From positions 1 to 25,284 of IMG/VR virus record IMGVR_UViG_3300037155_000213: 25,284 nt of DNA. One strand, written 5' to 3'. Position 1 is the first letter of the stretch. Each line of letters opens with the position of its first letter. The translations under genes and the position numbers were made by a program. Shown piece after piece: positions 15,367-22,679 of this stretch. The DNA comes from a virus. The notes beneath the pieces were generated by a model that made no database searches, had not been told where the DNA came from, and saw only the letters and a list, made by a program, of their open reading frames with translations.

Positions 15367-16142
15367 TCGTCCTTTACGGGCTCGTAGGTGTCCGCGGACC
15401 TGACGTGTGCCAGGAGCGCGAGCTTCTTGCGAGCGACCGCTTCACGCGCGCCGTCCGTTGAGGCTGGCGAGACCGCAGGGCCGTCCTGCGCGCCGTCGCC
15501 GCTCGAGGTGACCTCACGACTGGTTACGTGAGCGCCGAGGGCCAGAGACCGCAAGGCGGCCTCCGTGGTCGAGTACGCGCCTTGGGCGCATACGCAGACG
15601 TCGTAGAGCTGACCGATCTCCACCAGCGTGCGCAGATCGGTCTCCTTGCCGTTCTCGTCGGTCTCGGACTCCCACTTGAGGCCCGCGGCCTTGACCGAGA
15701 ACGCGAAGGACATCTGGTCCATGATGCCGAGGTCCATCTTGGCCGCGAGCGCCTGAACGTCGGGATCGGCGCCGGAAAGCCGGGCGTAGACGCGCAGCCC
15801 ATGCGGATCCGCCGTGAGCTGCAGGCCGCCGATGCCCTGGACACCCGTGCGCGCCATGGCGCGCGACATGTCGTGCCCGATGTTCAGGTGCACGTCCGGG
15901 TTGCGGGACAGCACGGCATCGAACGCGCCCGCGGCGATGACCTCGTCGAGCTGGTAGTACGTGCCGTCGTAGAGCGTCGTGCGCTGGTTGCAGACCGCGG
16001 CGTACCCGGTGAGGATGCGGGAGCCGTCACCGGAGCCGCTCTCGCGCCACTCCAAGTCCCGCATGGGGACGGCGACTGTGCGCATCTCCGGGCTGAAGAG
16101 TGCGCGGACGCTGTCCCGGGTGAGTCCGTCGAGCTCGTGCAT
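15363..16142 (-). CDS. Prohead protease (HK97 family, S78-like)
   Basis: A 259-residue maturation protease that trims the capsid N-terminus. It has the typical layout: GYAAVCNQRT near 46, DEVIAAGAFDAVL, the His motif LNIGHDMSRAMART (His90), then a G-rich strand region and DQMSFAFSV with Ser145 as the likely nucleophile. Residues after about 190 form a low-complexity tail. I chose the ATG at 16142 because GAGGAG lies eight bases upstream; a GTG at 16151 overlapping the portal stop is the alternative. It lies between portal and capsid as expected. Confidence 0.9.
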   Translation of the reverse strand: MHELDGLTRDSVRALFSPEMRTVAVPMRDLEWRESGSGDGSRILTGYAAVCNQRTTLYDGTYYQLDEVIAAGAFDAVLSRNPDVHLNIGHDMSRAMARTGVQGIGGLQLTADPHGLRVYARLSGADPDVQALAAKMDLGIMDQMSFAFSVKAAGLKWESETDENGKETDLRTLVEIGQLYDVCVCAQGAYSTTEAALRSLALGAHVTSREVTSSGDGAQDGPAVSPASTDGAREAVARKKLALLAHVRSADTYEPVKDE

Positions 16143-16147
16143 GGTCG

Positions 16148-17410
16148 TCACTCCTCGCTTGCCTTGGGGACCGGAACGCCAGCGGGCGAGCCGCCAACCG
16201 GGATGATCTGTGGGATCTGGCCGAGGCCGTCTTTCAGAGGCTCGAGACCGTCCTTGGCGCGGGACTCGTCGACGAGCCACTGGCCGGACTGGACCTTCTT
16301 GAGTGAGATCTCCGCGGAGGTGGCGGCATCCGGATGGATGAGTTCGCTCGTGTCGAACGCGAACCGAGTCGCAGAGCCTGGACCGAAGAAGTCGGGGTCC
16401 GCGTTGATCGCTGCCTCGAGGCGCCGGAGGCGGGTGTTCAGTCCGTGGTTCACCCAGCGCGTCTCTTCGTGCTCGGGGAGCTGCGTCTTGGCGGCCTTCT
16501 CGTTCACGCCCAGGAACCACGGCGGCACGTCGAAGATGTTCGATGCGTCGAGGATCGAGAGGCCGACCGATTCCACGAACTGCGCGTCGACCTGACTCAT
16601 GCCGACCGGCGTGAGTGTGGCGCCGCCGCCGGTGACGCGCGTCTTGCCGGTGTTGCTGACGCCCGCGTTCTGCGAGTCGAAGAGCTCACGCCACCTCTCC
16701 GCCTGCTCGCGTGTGGTCCCGCCGGGATAGGAGAGCACCGCGCCACCCTGGACGCCGTTCTCGTAGAGATTCGCCTCGTGCTGCAGCTTCGCGAGTCCCA
16801 CTCCGAGCGCCGTGCGGTACTGCGTGATGGGAGAGGGCGCGACGAGCTCGCCTGTCCCACCGCGGCCCCGGATATGGCGGACGACCGAGCGATCGACCCT
16901 TACGCTCGCGTGCATACCGACCTCGGGCGGCGTCGGGTATGCCTCACCGAACGCGACGCGGAAGAGGATTTCGCGCGTGGTCGACTCGCGGTTCATGTAG
17001 ATCTGGTCAGGGTGCAGCGCGTAGGCGGCCACAAGCTTGCCCGCGGCGTCCTTCGACTTCCAGATGTAGCAGTTGCCGCGGTAGTCCAATGACGCCTGCA
17101 GCGCCTCAAAGAACTCGAACCAGGTCTGCTGGTCGTTCGGGACGGCGCGGAAGAACCGCGCCTGCCACGTCGAGTCGACGCGCTGAGCCAGCGGACCGTT
17201 CCCGCTCCATACGGCTGGGGTCAGCATCGCCACGGACTGCGCCGCGAACGAGACCGCCTTGCCGACCGCGGGGATCCCGGCGACCGTCATGGTGGTCACG
17301 GGGACGCCGGCGGTGGGGCCGTACCCGACCCGGCCAAGCCCGTACTGCGACAGCAGCGTGCCGAGCTCGCTGCGGAGCTCAACGTCGCCGCCGCGGGTGC
17401 GCACGATCAT
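16148..17410 (-). CDS. Portal protein (HK97 family)
   Basis: A 420-residue protein forming the dodecameric portal at the packaging vertex. Family signs are the clip/stem pattern: AVGKAVSFAAQSVAMLTPAVW near 48-68, SLDYRGNCYIWK about 107-118, a loop with ALHPDQIYM, ENGVQGGAVLSYPGG, and the C-terminal ILDASNIFDVPPWFLG with the following helix KTQLPEHEETRWVNHGL. It ends in a Pro/Gly-rich tail. The start ATG at 17410 overlaps the stop of the preceding small gene. Length is near the usual for HK97-type portals. Confidence 0.92.
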   Translation of the reverse strand: MIVRTRGGDVELRSELGTLLSQYGLGRVGYGPTAGVPVTTMTVAGIPAVGKAVSFAAQSVAMLTPAVWSGNGPLAQRVDSTWQARFFRAVPNDQQTWFEFFEALQASLDYRGNCYIWKSKDAAGKLVAAYALHPDQIYMNRESTTREILFRVAFGEAYPTPPEVGMHASVRVDRSVVRHIRGRGGTGELVAPSPITQYRTALGVGLAKLQHEANLYENGVQGGAVLSYPGGTTREQAERWRELFDSQNAGVSNTGKTRVTGGGATLTPVGMSQVDAQFVESVGLSILDASNIFDVPPWFLGVNEKAAKTQLPEHEETRWVNHGLNTRLRRLEAAINADPDFFGPGSATRFAFDTSELIHPDAATSAEISLKKVQSGQWLVDESRAKDGLEPLKDGLGQIPQIIPVGGSPAGVPVPKASEE

Positions 17411-17658
17411 GCCGCACCTCCGAGGACCTGCACGAAGACGACGCGCTCAGCGGGGACTTCGACGATGCCCTCGAGCGCCAGCTTGGAGTCCGCGCCGTTC
17501 ACGAGTTGGGGCAGCAGCAGAATGTAGTGACCGCCCCACCTGCCGATGAGCACGCCTTCTATGCTCGGCATCGTGATGTCGGGACGGTCCTCGAGATGCA
17601 GCAGCACGTGGCGCTTGCCGCGGCACGCGTAGAACAGCCGCGCGATGAGTCTCACCAT
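17407..17658 (-). CDS. Small hypothetical protein between terminase and portal
   Basis: An 83-residue protein. I chose the ATG at 17658 because the terminase stops at 17669; the longer ORF overlaps the terminase end. It begins with a basic helix (MVRLIARLFYACRGKR), then strands typical of a small beta protein (SIEGVLIGRWGGHYILLLPQL) and ends VPAERVVFVQVLGG. Proteins with the phrase 'IEGVL.G.W.GHY' occur between terminase and portal genes in many high-GC phages. No function is known to me; position suggests a packaging-related role. Its stop overlaps the portal start. Confidence 0.75.
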   Translation of the reverse strand: MVRLIARLFYACRGKRHVLLHLEDRPDITMPSIEGVLIGRWGGHYILLLPQLVNGADSKLALEGIVEVPAERVVFVQVLGGAA

Positions 17659-17668
17659 GCCCGCCCTC

Positions 17669-19162
17669 CTACCAGGTTTCGGCCCACGGTTCGCTCCCGG
17701 GTTCGTTGTCCTCACGCCAGCCGATCAGCGCCATCGCGAGGGCTATGCAGGCATCGTTGTTCTTGCTGAGGTCGCGGTTGCCGCTCTTGGTCTTGGCCTT
17801 GACGAAGCGCCAGCCGCCGGTCGGGGTGACTTCACCCGCCGTGCCGAGCACCTGTGAGCGGAAGTCCCGATCGCCGTCGTGCACGATCTGGCCGTTGTTG
17901 ATGAGGTCGAACGTGAGCTGCGACGCGGGAACCATCTTCACGGCCTGCTGGCTGCACTCCTGCATGGGGTAACCCTCGGCGGAGAGCACCGCCGCCATGT
18001 CGTCCAGGTGCCACTTGTCGTAGTTCACGCGCCGGAGCTGGTACGTCTTGCCGAGGCGTCGCAGTTCGGCTTCGATGAGCGGGGCCGCTGTGGCGCGTCC
18101 CTCCGGGGCCACGAAGATGCTCGCCCCGACGCGCACCTTGCCGTTCGGACGTGGGCACGCCCAGGCGATCGCTCCGGTGTCGCGCAGGCCGCCGTTGTCG
18201 ACGCCGACCCAGATCTCGGACTTGGGCGGGATTGAGCCGGGGACCATGCAGGCGTCCCACGCGGCCGGCTGGATCGCGGCGTCGTCACCCTTGACCCACT
18301 GGTTCAGGTACAGGCGCCGAAACACGCTCTCGGGTTCGCGGTGCGCGGCCAGGCGAAGGTTCTCGTCGGTGATCCAGGATGCCGGGTTGCACGCGCGCCA
18401 GACAGCGGGGTCGGTCACGTCCGCGTCTTCCGGCGCTCCGTACCAGATGAGGAGAGACTTGCCCTCTTCGTCGCGGCCGATCGTCAGACAGTCATGCTCG
18501 CGGTACTCGAGCACGTGCGTCTTGATGATCGCGTCGTACTTCTCGCCCAGCAGCGAATCCTTGTCAGGACCAGCCGTGGTGATGGTGAACATGACCGAAT
18601 CGGGACGCTTGTGCAGCGTCGTGGTCTGCGAGTAGTAGAGCTCCTCTTGCTTGCCGGTCGTGAACGCGTGCAGCTCGTCCACGATGATGACGCTCGGGTT
18701 CCGGCCATGTTGCAGGAGGCCGTCAGCGGAGAGCGCCTTCATGATCCCGTCGTTGCTCGGGCAGGTGATCGGCCCCATCGCCTTGCGGGACCGGGGAAGT
18801 TCTATCCAGTCACGCAGCGGGCCGTCGTTCACCATGTCGTAGGCGAACCCGTGAACGACGTGTGCCTGTTCTTTGGCCGCCGCGCAACAGTGAACGGTCG
18901 GCGTGCCGGTGCCGGACAGTATCTCGTAGAGCGCGAGTCCGGCCGTGAGGGGCGACTTGCCTTGGCCGCGCGGGATCCCGATGAGGACCTCGCGCCAGAT
19001 CCGGTGGCCGTCCGCGTCGACCTCGTACACCAGGTCCAGCATGTCGCGCTGCCACTGGTCGAGGATGAAGGGCTGACCCTTCTTCTCGCCCTCGGTGATG
19101 ACGATGTTGCCAGCGAAGAAGTCAGCGACCGCAGGACCGAGCGTTCCTGTGGCCTGTGTCAT
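17669..19162 (-). CDS. Terminase large subunit
   Basis: A 497-residue DNA-packaging motor. The ATPase part shows Walker A GIPRGQGKS (62-70) and Walker B VIIVDE (158-163). The C-terminal nuclease (RNase H-like) starts with the strand IWVGVDNGG (Asp322) and ends with a late acidic motif, NNDACIALAMAL. The ATG at 19162 overlaps the small terminase stop in an ATGA junction; the longer in-frame ORF extends through the small subunit in another frame and is not credible. With the adjacent HNH nuclease and the P27-type small subunit it forms a packaging set often linked with cohesive ends. Confidence 0.93.
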   Translation of the reverse strand: MTQATGTLGPAVADFFAGNIVITEGEKKGQPFILDQWQRDMLDLVYEVDADGHRIWREVLIGIPRGQGKSPLTAGLALYEILSGTGTPTVHCCAAAKEQAHVVHGFAYDMVNDGPLRDWIELPRSRKAMGPITCPSNDGIMKALSADGLLQHGRNPSVIIVDELHAFTTGKQEELYYSQTTTLHKRPDSVMFTITTAGPDKDSLLGEKYDAIIKTHVLEYREHDCLTIGRDEEGKSLLIWYGAPEDADVTDPAVWRACNPASWITDENLRLAAHREPESVFRRLYLNQWVKGDDAAIQPAAWDACMVPGSIPPKSEIWVGVDNGGLRDTGAIAWACPRPNGKVRVGASIFVAPEGRATAAPLIEAELRRLGKTYQLRRVNYDKWHLDDMAAVLSAEGYPMQECSQQAVKMVPASQLTFDLINNGQIVHDGDRDFRSQVLGTAGEVTPTGGWRFVKAKTKSGNRDLSKNNDACIALAMALIGWREDNEPGSEPWAETW

Positions 19163-19659
19163 GCACTCTTCACAGCCCTGATCGGTGTCGGCGCCGCGCC
19201 CACGCCCGGGAGCGTCTTGGCCGGCGGCTTGCCCGCCAGTCCGAGGTTGTTCATGCGGGCGCGCGACGCCGGACCGATGCCGAGCTCGGCGTAGAGCTGG
19301 CGGAGGTTGGACAGCGACTTCGACCGCGCTGTCACGGCAGGGTTCGCGATGTCCCCGCCCATGGCGCCGGTGATGACGATGCCGTTCTCTTCGATGAGCT
19401 TGTTGCACTCGTCGACGTTGTCTTCCTCGATCGCGGCGAGCTCGATCATGCCGCGGTCGGCCAGGTCGAGGTATCCCGCGTCGGACAGTTCGGCCACGAG
19501 CGCGCGGAACCGAGCAGCCTGTCCCGCGGTCAGATAGGACGACGGCTGCGGATTCCCGCGACCGGCCACAAGGAGAGGAGTCTGCTGATCGCGCGCACGC
19601 ATCGTGCCTTCGTCGCGCTTCTGCTCGGTCGACTTGGGCGGCCTTCCGGTGCGAGGCAT
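19159..19659 (-). CDS. Terminase small subunit (P27-like)
   Basis: A 166-residue packaging protein that recognises the phage DNA. It begins MPRTGRPPKSTEQKRDEGTMR, with the GRPPK box typical of P27-like small terminases, followed by the helical core (YLTAGQAARFRALVAELSDAGYLDLADRGMI; then LSNLRQLYAELGIGPASRARM). The ATG at 19659 is preceded by GGAGG at a good distance; a TTG at 19671 is a poorer alternative. Its stop overlaps the large subunit's start, so translation is coupled. Confidence 0.88.
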   Translation of the reverse strand: MPRTGRPPKSTEQKRDEGTMRARDQQTPLLVAGRGNPQPSSYLTAGQAARFRALVAELSDAGYLDLADRGMIELAAIEEDNVDECNKLIEENGIVITGAMGGDIANPAVTARSKSLSNLRQLYAELGIGPASRARMNNLGLAGKPPAKTLPGVGAAPTPIRAVKSA

Positions 19660-19756
19660 GATGACCTCCAAGCCAGCCGCGCGAAGTAGGTTCGCGACTT
19701 ATGGCTTTTCACGAGTTTAGGAAGCGGTTCTTTCGCGCCATCGCCCAGGGCTCTGA
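19660..19756 (-). promoter_or_regulatory. Gap before small terminase: inverted repeat and weak hairpin
   Basis: About 97 bases without a gene and slightly more AT-rich than the surroundings. It holds an inverted repeat CGCGAA-5-TTCGCG (19680-19696) just upstream of the small-terminase ribosome site. At its right end, overlapping the HNH stop, there is a 6-bp stem (TACCCC 19758-19763 with GGGGTA 19770-19775). No convincing sigma-70 promoter was found. It could hold an operator or a packaging-related site; a cos site cannot be recognised by eye. Confidence 0.35.
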
Positions 19757-20092
19757 CTACCCCCCTCTAGGGGTATGAGCCTCTGACCTGCGGTTTTGCA
19801 GCACGGTACCGAGGAATCGGTTCACCTTGGGCACGTACGGGCGTGGGTCCTTGCCCAGCAGCCGCATGTTGTCGACGTGCGCGTGACATGAGCGGCAGAG
19901 CGTTGCCGTGTTGGTGAGGTCGAAGGGTGCGCCGCCGTCTTCAAGCGCGATGATGTGGTGCGCGGTGTCCCCGTACTTGCCGCACCGCTTGCACGAGTAG
20001 TGATCGCGAATCAGAGTTGCGATGCGCGTGGCTGCCCACTCCGGGCTGTTGTAGATCGCCTTGATCCACGCGGGACGCACCGGCCTCGGCAT
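19757..20092 (-). CDS. HNH endonuclease
   Basis: A 111-residue nuclease with a complete HNH/zinc core: CKRCG (Cys34, Cys37), the catalytic HHIIALEDGG (His45-His46), LTNTATLCRSCH (Asn61, Cys66, Cys69, His70). N-terminal helix YNSPEWAATRIATLIRDH is typical of phage HNH proteins encoded beside the terminase, which are known in several HK97-like phages to be required for packaging with the large subunit. I chose the ATG at 20092, overlapping the previous stop by one base; a GTG at 20104 is possible. The final residues cover a weak hairpin. Confidence 0.9.
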   Translation of the reverse strand: MPRPVRPAWIKAIYNSPEWAATRIATLIRDHYSCKRCGKYGDTAHHIIALEDGGAPFDLTNTATLCRSCHAHVDNMRLLGKDPRPYVPKVNRFLGTVLQNRRSEAHTPRGG

Positions 20093-20307
20093 CAGATGCC
20101 GCACACGCCGCGGTTGTCCCGCATCATGTGCTCGATCCTGTGCTGTTCCCGCGTGAGTTGCGGATACGCGAGCACCGAGTACGTGTGGTCGTCCGAGACC
20201 GGCTCCATCGCCGCGAAGTCATCCAGGCAGAACGCCTCGTGCAGCGGTGCGGTCAGGCGACGGGCACGGCACAGAGGACAGCTCCATGCGGTGAATCGCT
20301 GCGGCAT
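20092..20307 (-). CDS. Small CxxC hypothetical protein, first gene of the late operon
   Basis: A 71-residue protein starting at ATG 20307, six bases after GGAGG; the longer ORF (to 20370) would run into the promoter region. It has one Cys pair (SCPLCRARRL, residues 10-13), a third Cys (28) and an acidic middle, then a basic helix TREQHRIEHMMRDN. It may bind zinc through the Cys pair and nearby His residues. It is the first gene after the promoter/operator gap and its stop overlaps the HNH start. I do not recognise the family. Confidence 0.65.
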   Translation of the reverse strand: MPQRFTAWSCPLCRARRLTAPLHEAFCLDDFAAMEPVSDDHTYSVLAYPQLTREQHRIEHMMRDNRGVCGI

Positions 20308-20351
20308 GGACGCCTCCGGGCACGCGAAAGGCCGCCCGATGTGGACGGCTC

Positions 20352-20396
20352 TCGTGCACAGTTCGTGCACCTGCGCAGGATTGTACCACGTGTCAA
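20352..20396 (-). promoter_or_regulatory. Putative late promoter (extended -10) with operator-like repeats
   Basis: On the minus strand TACAAT (20385-20380) is preceded by TGG (20388-20386), an extended -10 form (TGnTAnAAT-like). TTGACA stands at 20396-20391 but only five bases before the -10, so it is not a normal -35. Downstream, TCGTGCAC occurs twice in direct orientation (20352-20359 and 20363-20370), 11 bases apart, i.e. one helical turn; GTGCAC is itself palindromic. The arrangement suits a regulated promoter for the gene at 20307 and the late genes after it. Predicted by eye. Confidence 0.5.
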
Positions 20397-20406
20397 TAGC
20401 GGGTGG

Positions 20407-20682
20407 CTATGAGCGCAGGTCGAGGGCTTGCCGAAAGTCAACGAGCCGCAGTATCTGCCGCACCCGCTCGCGCGTCACTCCATGCGCTTCCCCGATCGCC
20501 GCGAGCGTCATGCCCGAGATGCGCTGCTGGGCCATCTGGTACGTCCTCGCGTCCGGCAACTGCACCGGCGTGGCGTCAGGCGGCTCGGCGTTCGTGAGCC
20601 CCAGGCGCTTGCGGCATACCGGGCACATCAGGCGCCCGTACTGGGTGGGTCGCGCCATGCACGAGCAGCAGGTGTCGCTCAC
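20407..20682 (-). CDS. Sigma-70 region 4-like HTH protein with N-terminal Cys cluster
   Basis: A 91-residue protein, GTG start at 20682 in a GTGA overlap with the previous stop. Residues 5-8 (CCSC) and 20-23 (CPVC) look like a small zinc ribbon. Residues about 57-80 (GMTLAAIGEAHGVTRERVRQIL) closely follow the helix-turn-helix of sigma-factor region 4, which binds -35 elements. No regions 2 or 3 are present, so it is not a complete sigma factor; a transcriptional regulator of phage late genes is plausible, since the next region is the promoter gap before the packaging genes. Confidence 0.75.
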   Translation of the reverse strand: MSDTCCSCMARPTQYGRLMCPVCRKRLGLTNAEPPDATPVQLPDARTYQMAQQRISGMTLAAIGEAHGVTRERVRQILRLVDFRQALDLRS

Positions 20683-20837
20683 GGCTTCCCGCCCTTCCAC
20701 ACCCTCGCCACCGGCGCGATCACCACGACCAGCGCCCTCCCGCACTTCGGGCACGGCACCGCGTCCACATCGCGCATCGCCCGCTTGACCTCGCCGCTCC
20801 ATCCACACTCACAGCGCATTGAGTAGACCACGCTCAC
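20679..20837 (-). CDS. Small zinc-ribbon protein
   Basis: A 52-residue protein starting at GTG 20837 (GGGGAGG six bases upstream, GTGA overlap with the previous stop). It has two Cys pairs, MRCECGW (Cys8, Cys10) and VPCPKCGRA (Cys29, Cys32), fitting a zinc ribbon; the first pair has an unusual C-x-C spacing. Ends in a basic tail. Probably a small nucleic-acid- or protein-binding factor; no specific function recognised. It lies between two other Cys-containing genes. Confidence 0.65.
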   Translation of the reverse strand: MSVVYSMRCECGWSGEVKRAMRDVDAVPCPKCGRALVVVIAPVARVWKGGKP

Positions 20838-21469
20838 GACGCCTCCCCGGTTCCGTGGCAGGTGCGGCAAGTCGTGAGATAGCCGGTCATTCCCTCGCTG
20901 TGCCGCATCCTACCGCTTCCTCCGCATGTCGGGCATACAGCGGATGCGGTGGTGGGTTCGAGGGCGGCATTGAGCAGGTCTGCGATGAGGTAGGCGCGTG
21001 CGCTGGCGCGGACGTTGTGCTCCTCGGTCATGGCGCTTCCGTACTCGAACGAACAGATGATGTCGTAGAGCGATGTCGTCCCGGCGTGGTGCGGAGTCCC
21101 GACGTACATGTGGTCGCCCAATCTCTGAACGGTCACGACCTTGTAGTCGTTGTCGCCACCTATATTCGCGTCGGGCAGGTGCCTCCCCGCCTCCACCAGC
21201 CGTGCGTACTGCTCGCGGAGGGTGGTGAGTTCGGCAGCAGAGTCGAACGCTGCCGCCAGCCCTGCGTTCCCGCGATGGTGCTGTACGAAGTCAGCGACGG
21301 CGCATCCGTGAGGAAGTCCAGCCGACTCACACGCCTCGTCGTACTCGACAAGGCGGCGCTCCAAGTCGCAGATGTAGACGTGGATTCGGTTGACCTCCAC
21401 GCCGTGGTTCGGAAGCGGAGGCAGCGCGTACAGGTCACGCATCGCCTCGTCGTGCCCATAGTCGCTCAT
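20834..21469 (-). CDS. Hypothetical protein with C-terminal DnaJ-type zinc motif
   Basis: A 211-residue protein. Its N-terminal 60 residues are helical and acidic with the motif HVYICDLERRLVEYDEACESAG. The middle (about 90-170) has a predicted coiled stretch (AAELTTLREQYARLVEAG) and an unremarkable domain. The last 35 residues contain CPTCGGSG and CRTCHGTG, i.e. two C-x-x-C-x-G-x-G units as in the DnaJ cysteine-rich domain, but only two of the usual four. No J-domain is present. The ATG at 21469 overlaps the previous stop (ATGA). I do not recognise a family for the N-terminal part. Confidence 0.7.
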   Translation of the reverse strand: MSDYGHDEAMRDLYALPPLPNHGVEVNRIHVYICDLERRLVEYDEACESAGLPHGCAVADFVQHHRGNAGLAAAFDSAAELTTLREQYARLVEAGRHLPDANIGGDNDYKVVTVQRLGDHMYVGTPHHAGTTSLYDIICSFEYGSAMTEEHNVRASARAYLIADLLNAALEPTTASAVCPTCGGSGRMRHSEGMTGYLTTCRTCHGTGEAS

Positions 21470-22278
21470 GCGCTCTCCTCCTCTGACGGCTTCAGGTGGG
21501 GGGCGTAGGTGCGGAGGAGGTGCGCCGGGTACTCTCCGTAGGGGTCGCACTCGAACTCGCGCGCATCGCGTTCCAGCACCGCCCTCGGCACCATCACCAT
21601 GCCGTCCTGCTGTGCGAGTGCTGCGCGGAGGGTGGCGAGATGCGCGAGGTACCCGTCCAGCACGTGTGTTCCGTCGTACTCGTCGTGAATGAGCGACTCG
21701 ATAGCGTCCAGCGCCTCGCTCACCGCCTCACTCGTGACGGGCTTGCGCTTCGACTCCGCGAACGTCTTGCACTCGGCGCAGTCCTCGTCGGTGCCACGTC
21801 CACGGCACAGAACCGCGTCGCAGACTTCCTCCATGTAGGTGACTCGCTTGCCTGTCCGCTGTGCGTAGGCAATCTCGTTCGCCGTCGAGCGCCCAATGTA
21901 GCCGCCCACGTTGATGACGTGGATGCGGTCGGAGAGGTCAATCTTGCGGAAGTGCAGCGCGTCGAGCATGACCTTGACCGCGCTCGGCTCGTCGTCCGTC
22001 CCGATGTCCAATCCTTCGAGATGCCCGAACAGGCCCACGGAGATGACAATGCGGCCTTCGAGGGTGAGGCGACGATTCTCCGCCCCGAACGCGTCACGGA
22101 AGCGCGTAGAACCGCAGAGCGTCACCACTTCGGGGCGCTCACTCGTGACGGGGTGGGCGTGCTGGTCGATGAAGGCGGCGACTGTGTGCCACGGGCTTCC
22201 TCCGCCTCCGTCTACCGCGAACTCGCTTAGGAACCCCAACGCCTCACGCGCCGCTTCGGGGGTGATGGGGTCGCTCAT
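21466..22278 (-). CDS. Nucleoside 2-deoxyribosyltransferase-like protein
   Basis: A 270-residue protein. Residues about 50-150 carry the recognisable pattern of a phage/bacterial NDT-like family: VVTLCGSTRFRDAF, LTLEGRIVISVGLFGH, ALHFRKIDLSDRIHVINVGG and YIGRSTANEIAYAQRTGK. Known NDT enzymes exchange bases on deoxyribonucleosides, and members of this superfamily also act in nucleotide salvage or signalling; the substrate here cannot be told. The last 100 residues are an unrelated helical extension with Cys154, Cys158 and Cys166/Cys169 (CAEC). Helical pieces on both sides (1-40 and 180-225) look like small phage proteins fused to the enzyme. The start at 22278 overlaps the previous stop. Confidence 0.8.
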   Translation of the reverse strand: MSDPITPEAAREALGFLSEFAVDGGGGSPWHTVAAFIDQHAHPVTSERPEVVTLCGSTRFRDAFGAENRRLTLEGRIVISVGLFGHLEGLDIGTDDEPSAVKVMLDALHFRKIDLSDRIHVINVGGYIGRSTANEIAYAQRTGKRVTYMEEVCDAVLCRGRGTDEDCAECKTFAESKRKPVTSEAVSEALDAIESLIHDEYDGTHVLDGYLAHLATLRAALAQQDGMVMVPRAVLERDAREFECDPYGEYPAHLLRTYAPHLKPSEEESA

Positions 22279-22679
22279 CTCGTTCCCTCCTCTATCTGCT
22301 GGGCGGCTGCGAGGGTGGCGGCGATTTCAGCATCGAACTCTGCACGCCACTTGTCGTAGATACGCTCTCCATGGCGGGGTCTGCCGATAACTTTGATGGC
22401 GATTATCTCCACCGCAGCGTCCAGCCGTGCTTGCAGGGTGGCGGCGTGGGTGCGCTCGGCTGCGATTGCTTCGACGGCCTCCTGCCGGAACAGCGCGGCG
22501 TGTGACTGCTTGCGGTAGCGCGCCTCGGTCTTGCTGCGGACGACACGTACCAGCGATGCCAGCCGTTCTTCGCTCATGCGCGACGGCATCGCCTTCCACG
22601 ACTCGCAACCAGCGTCAGCCAGTCGCGCTTCACGCTTGCAGACGGACTCGAACACGCAGGTCGGGCATCCCTCACTCAT
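22275..22679 (-). CDS. Hypothetical protein with N-terminal Cys motif
   Basis: A 134-residue protein starting at ATG 22679, overlapping the preceding stop by 8 bases (ATGAGTGA). The first 30 residues hold four Cys (CPTCVFESVCKREARLADAG, then a Cys at 25), resembling a small zinc-binding knuckle. The rest is helical and charged (ERTHAATLQARLDAAVEIIA; then AEFDAEIAATLAAAQQIEEG), suggesting a coiled-coil dimer. I do not recognise the family. Its stop overlaps the start of the NDT-like gene. Confidence 0.65.
   Translation of the reverse strand: MSEGCPTCVFESVCKREARLADAGCESWKAMPSRMSEERLASLVRVVRSKTEARYRKQSHAALFRQEAVEAIAAERTHAATLQARLDAAVEIIAIKVIGRPRHGERIYDKWRAEFDAEIAATLAAAQQIEEGTR

Noticed and set aside
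13408-15387. A 659-residue plus-strand ORF opposite the capsid gene
   Set aside because: It is antisense to the unmistakable major capsid gene and shows low-complexity Gly/Arg/Leu sequence; no ribosome site or domain supports it.
18341-19294. A 317-residue plus-strand ORF opposite the large terminase
   Set aside because: Antisense to terminase with conserved Walker motifs; composition is that of a shadow frame.
19680-19696. A cos site or integration attachment site near the small terminase
   Set aside because: Only a 6-bp inverted repeat is visible. Cohesive ends cannot be identified from a single sequence without termini data, and no integrase or duplicated core was seen.
20391-20396. TTGACA as a consensus -35 box
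   Set aside because: It stands five bases before the TACAAT box instead of about 17, so it cannot pair with it as a normal promoter; only the extended -10 reading was kept.
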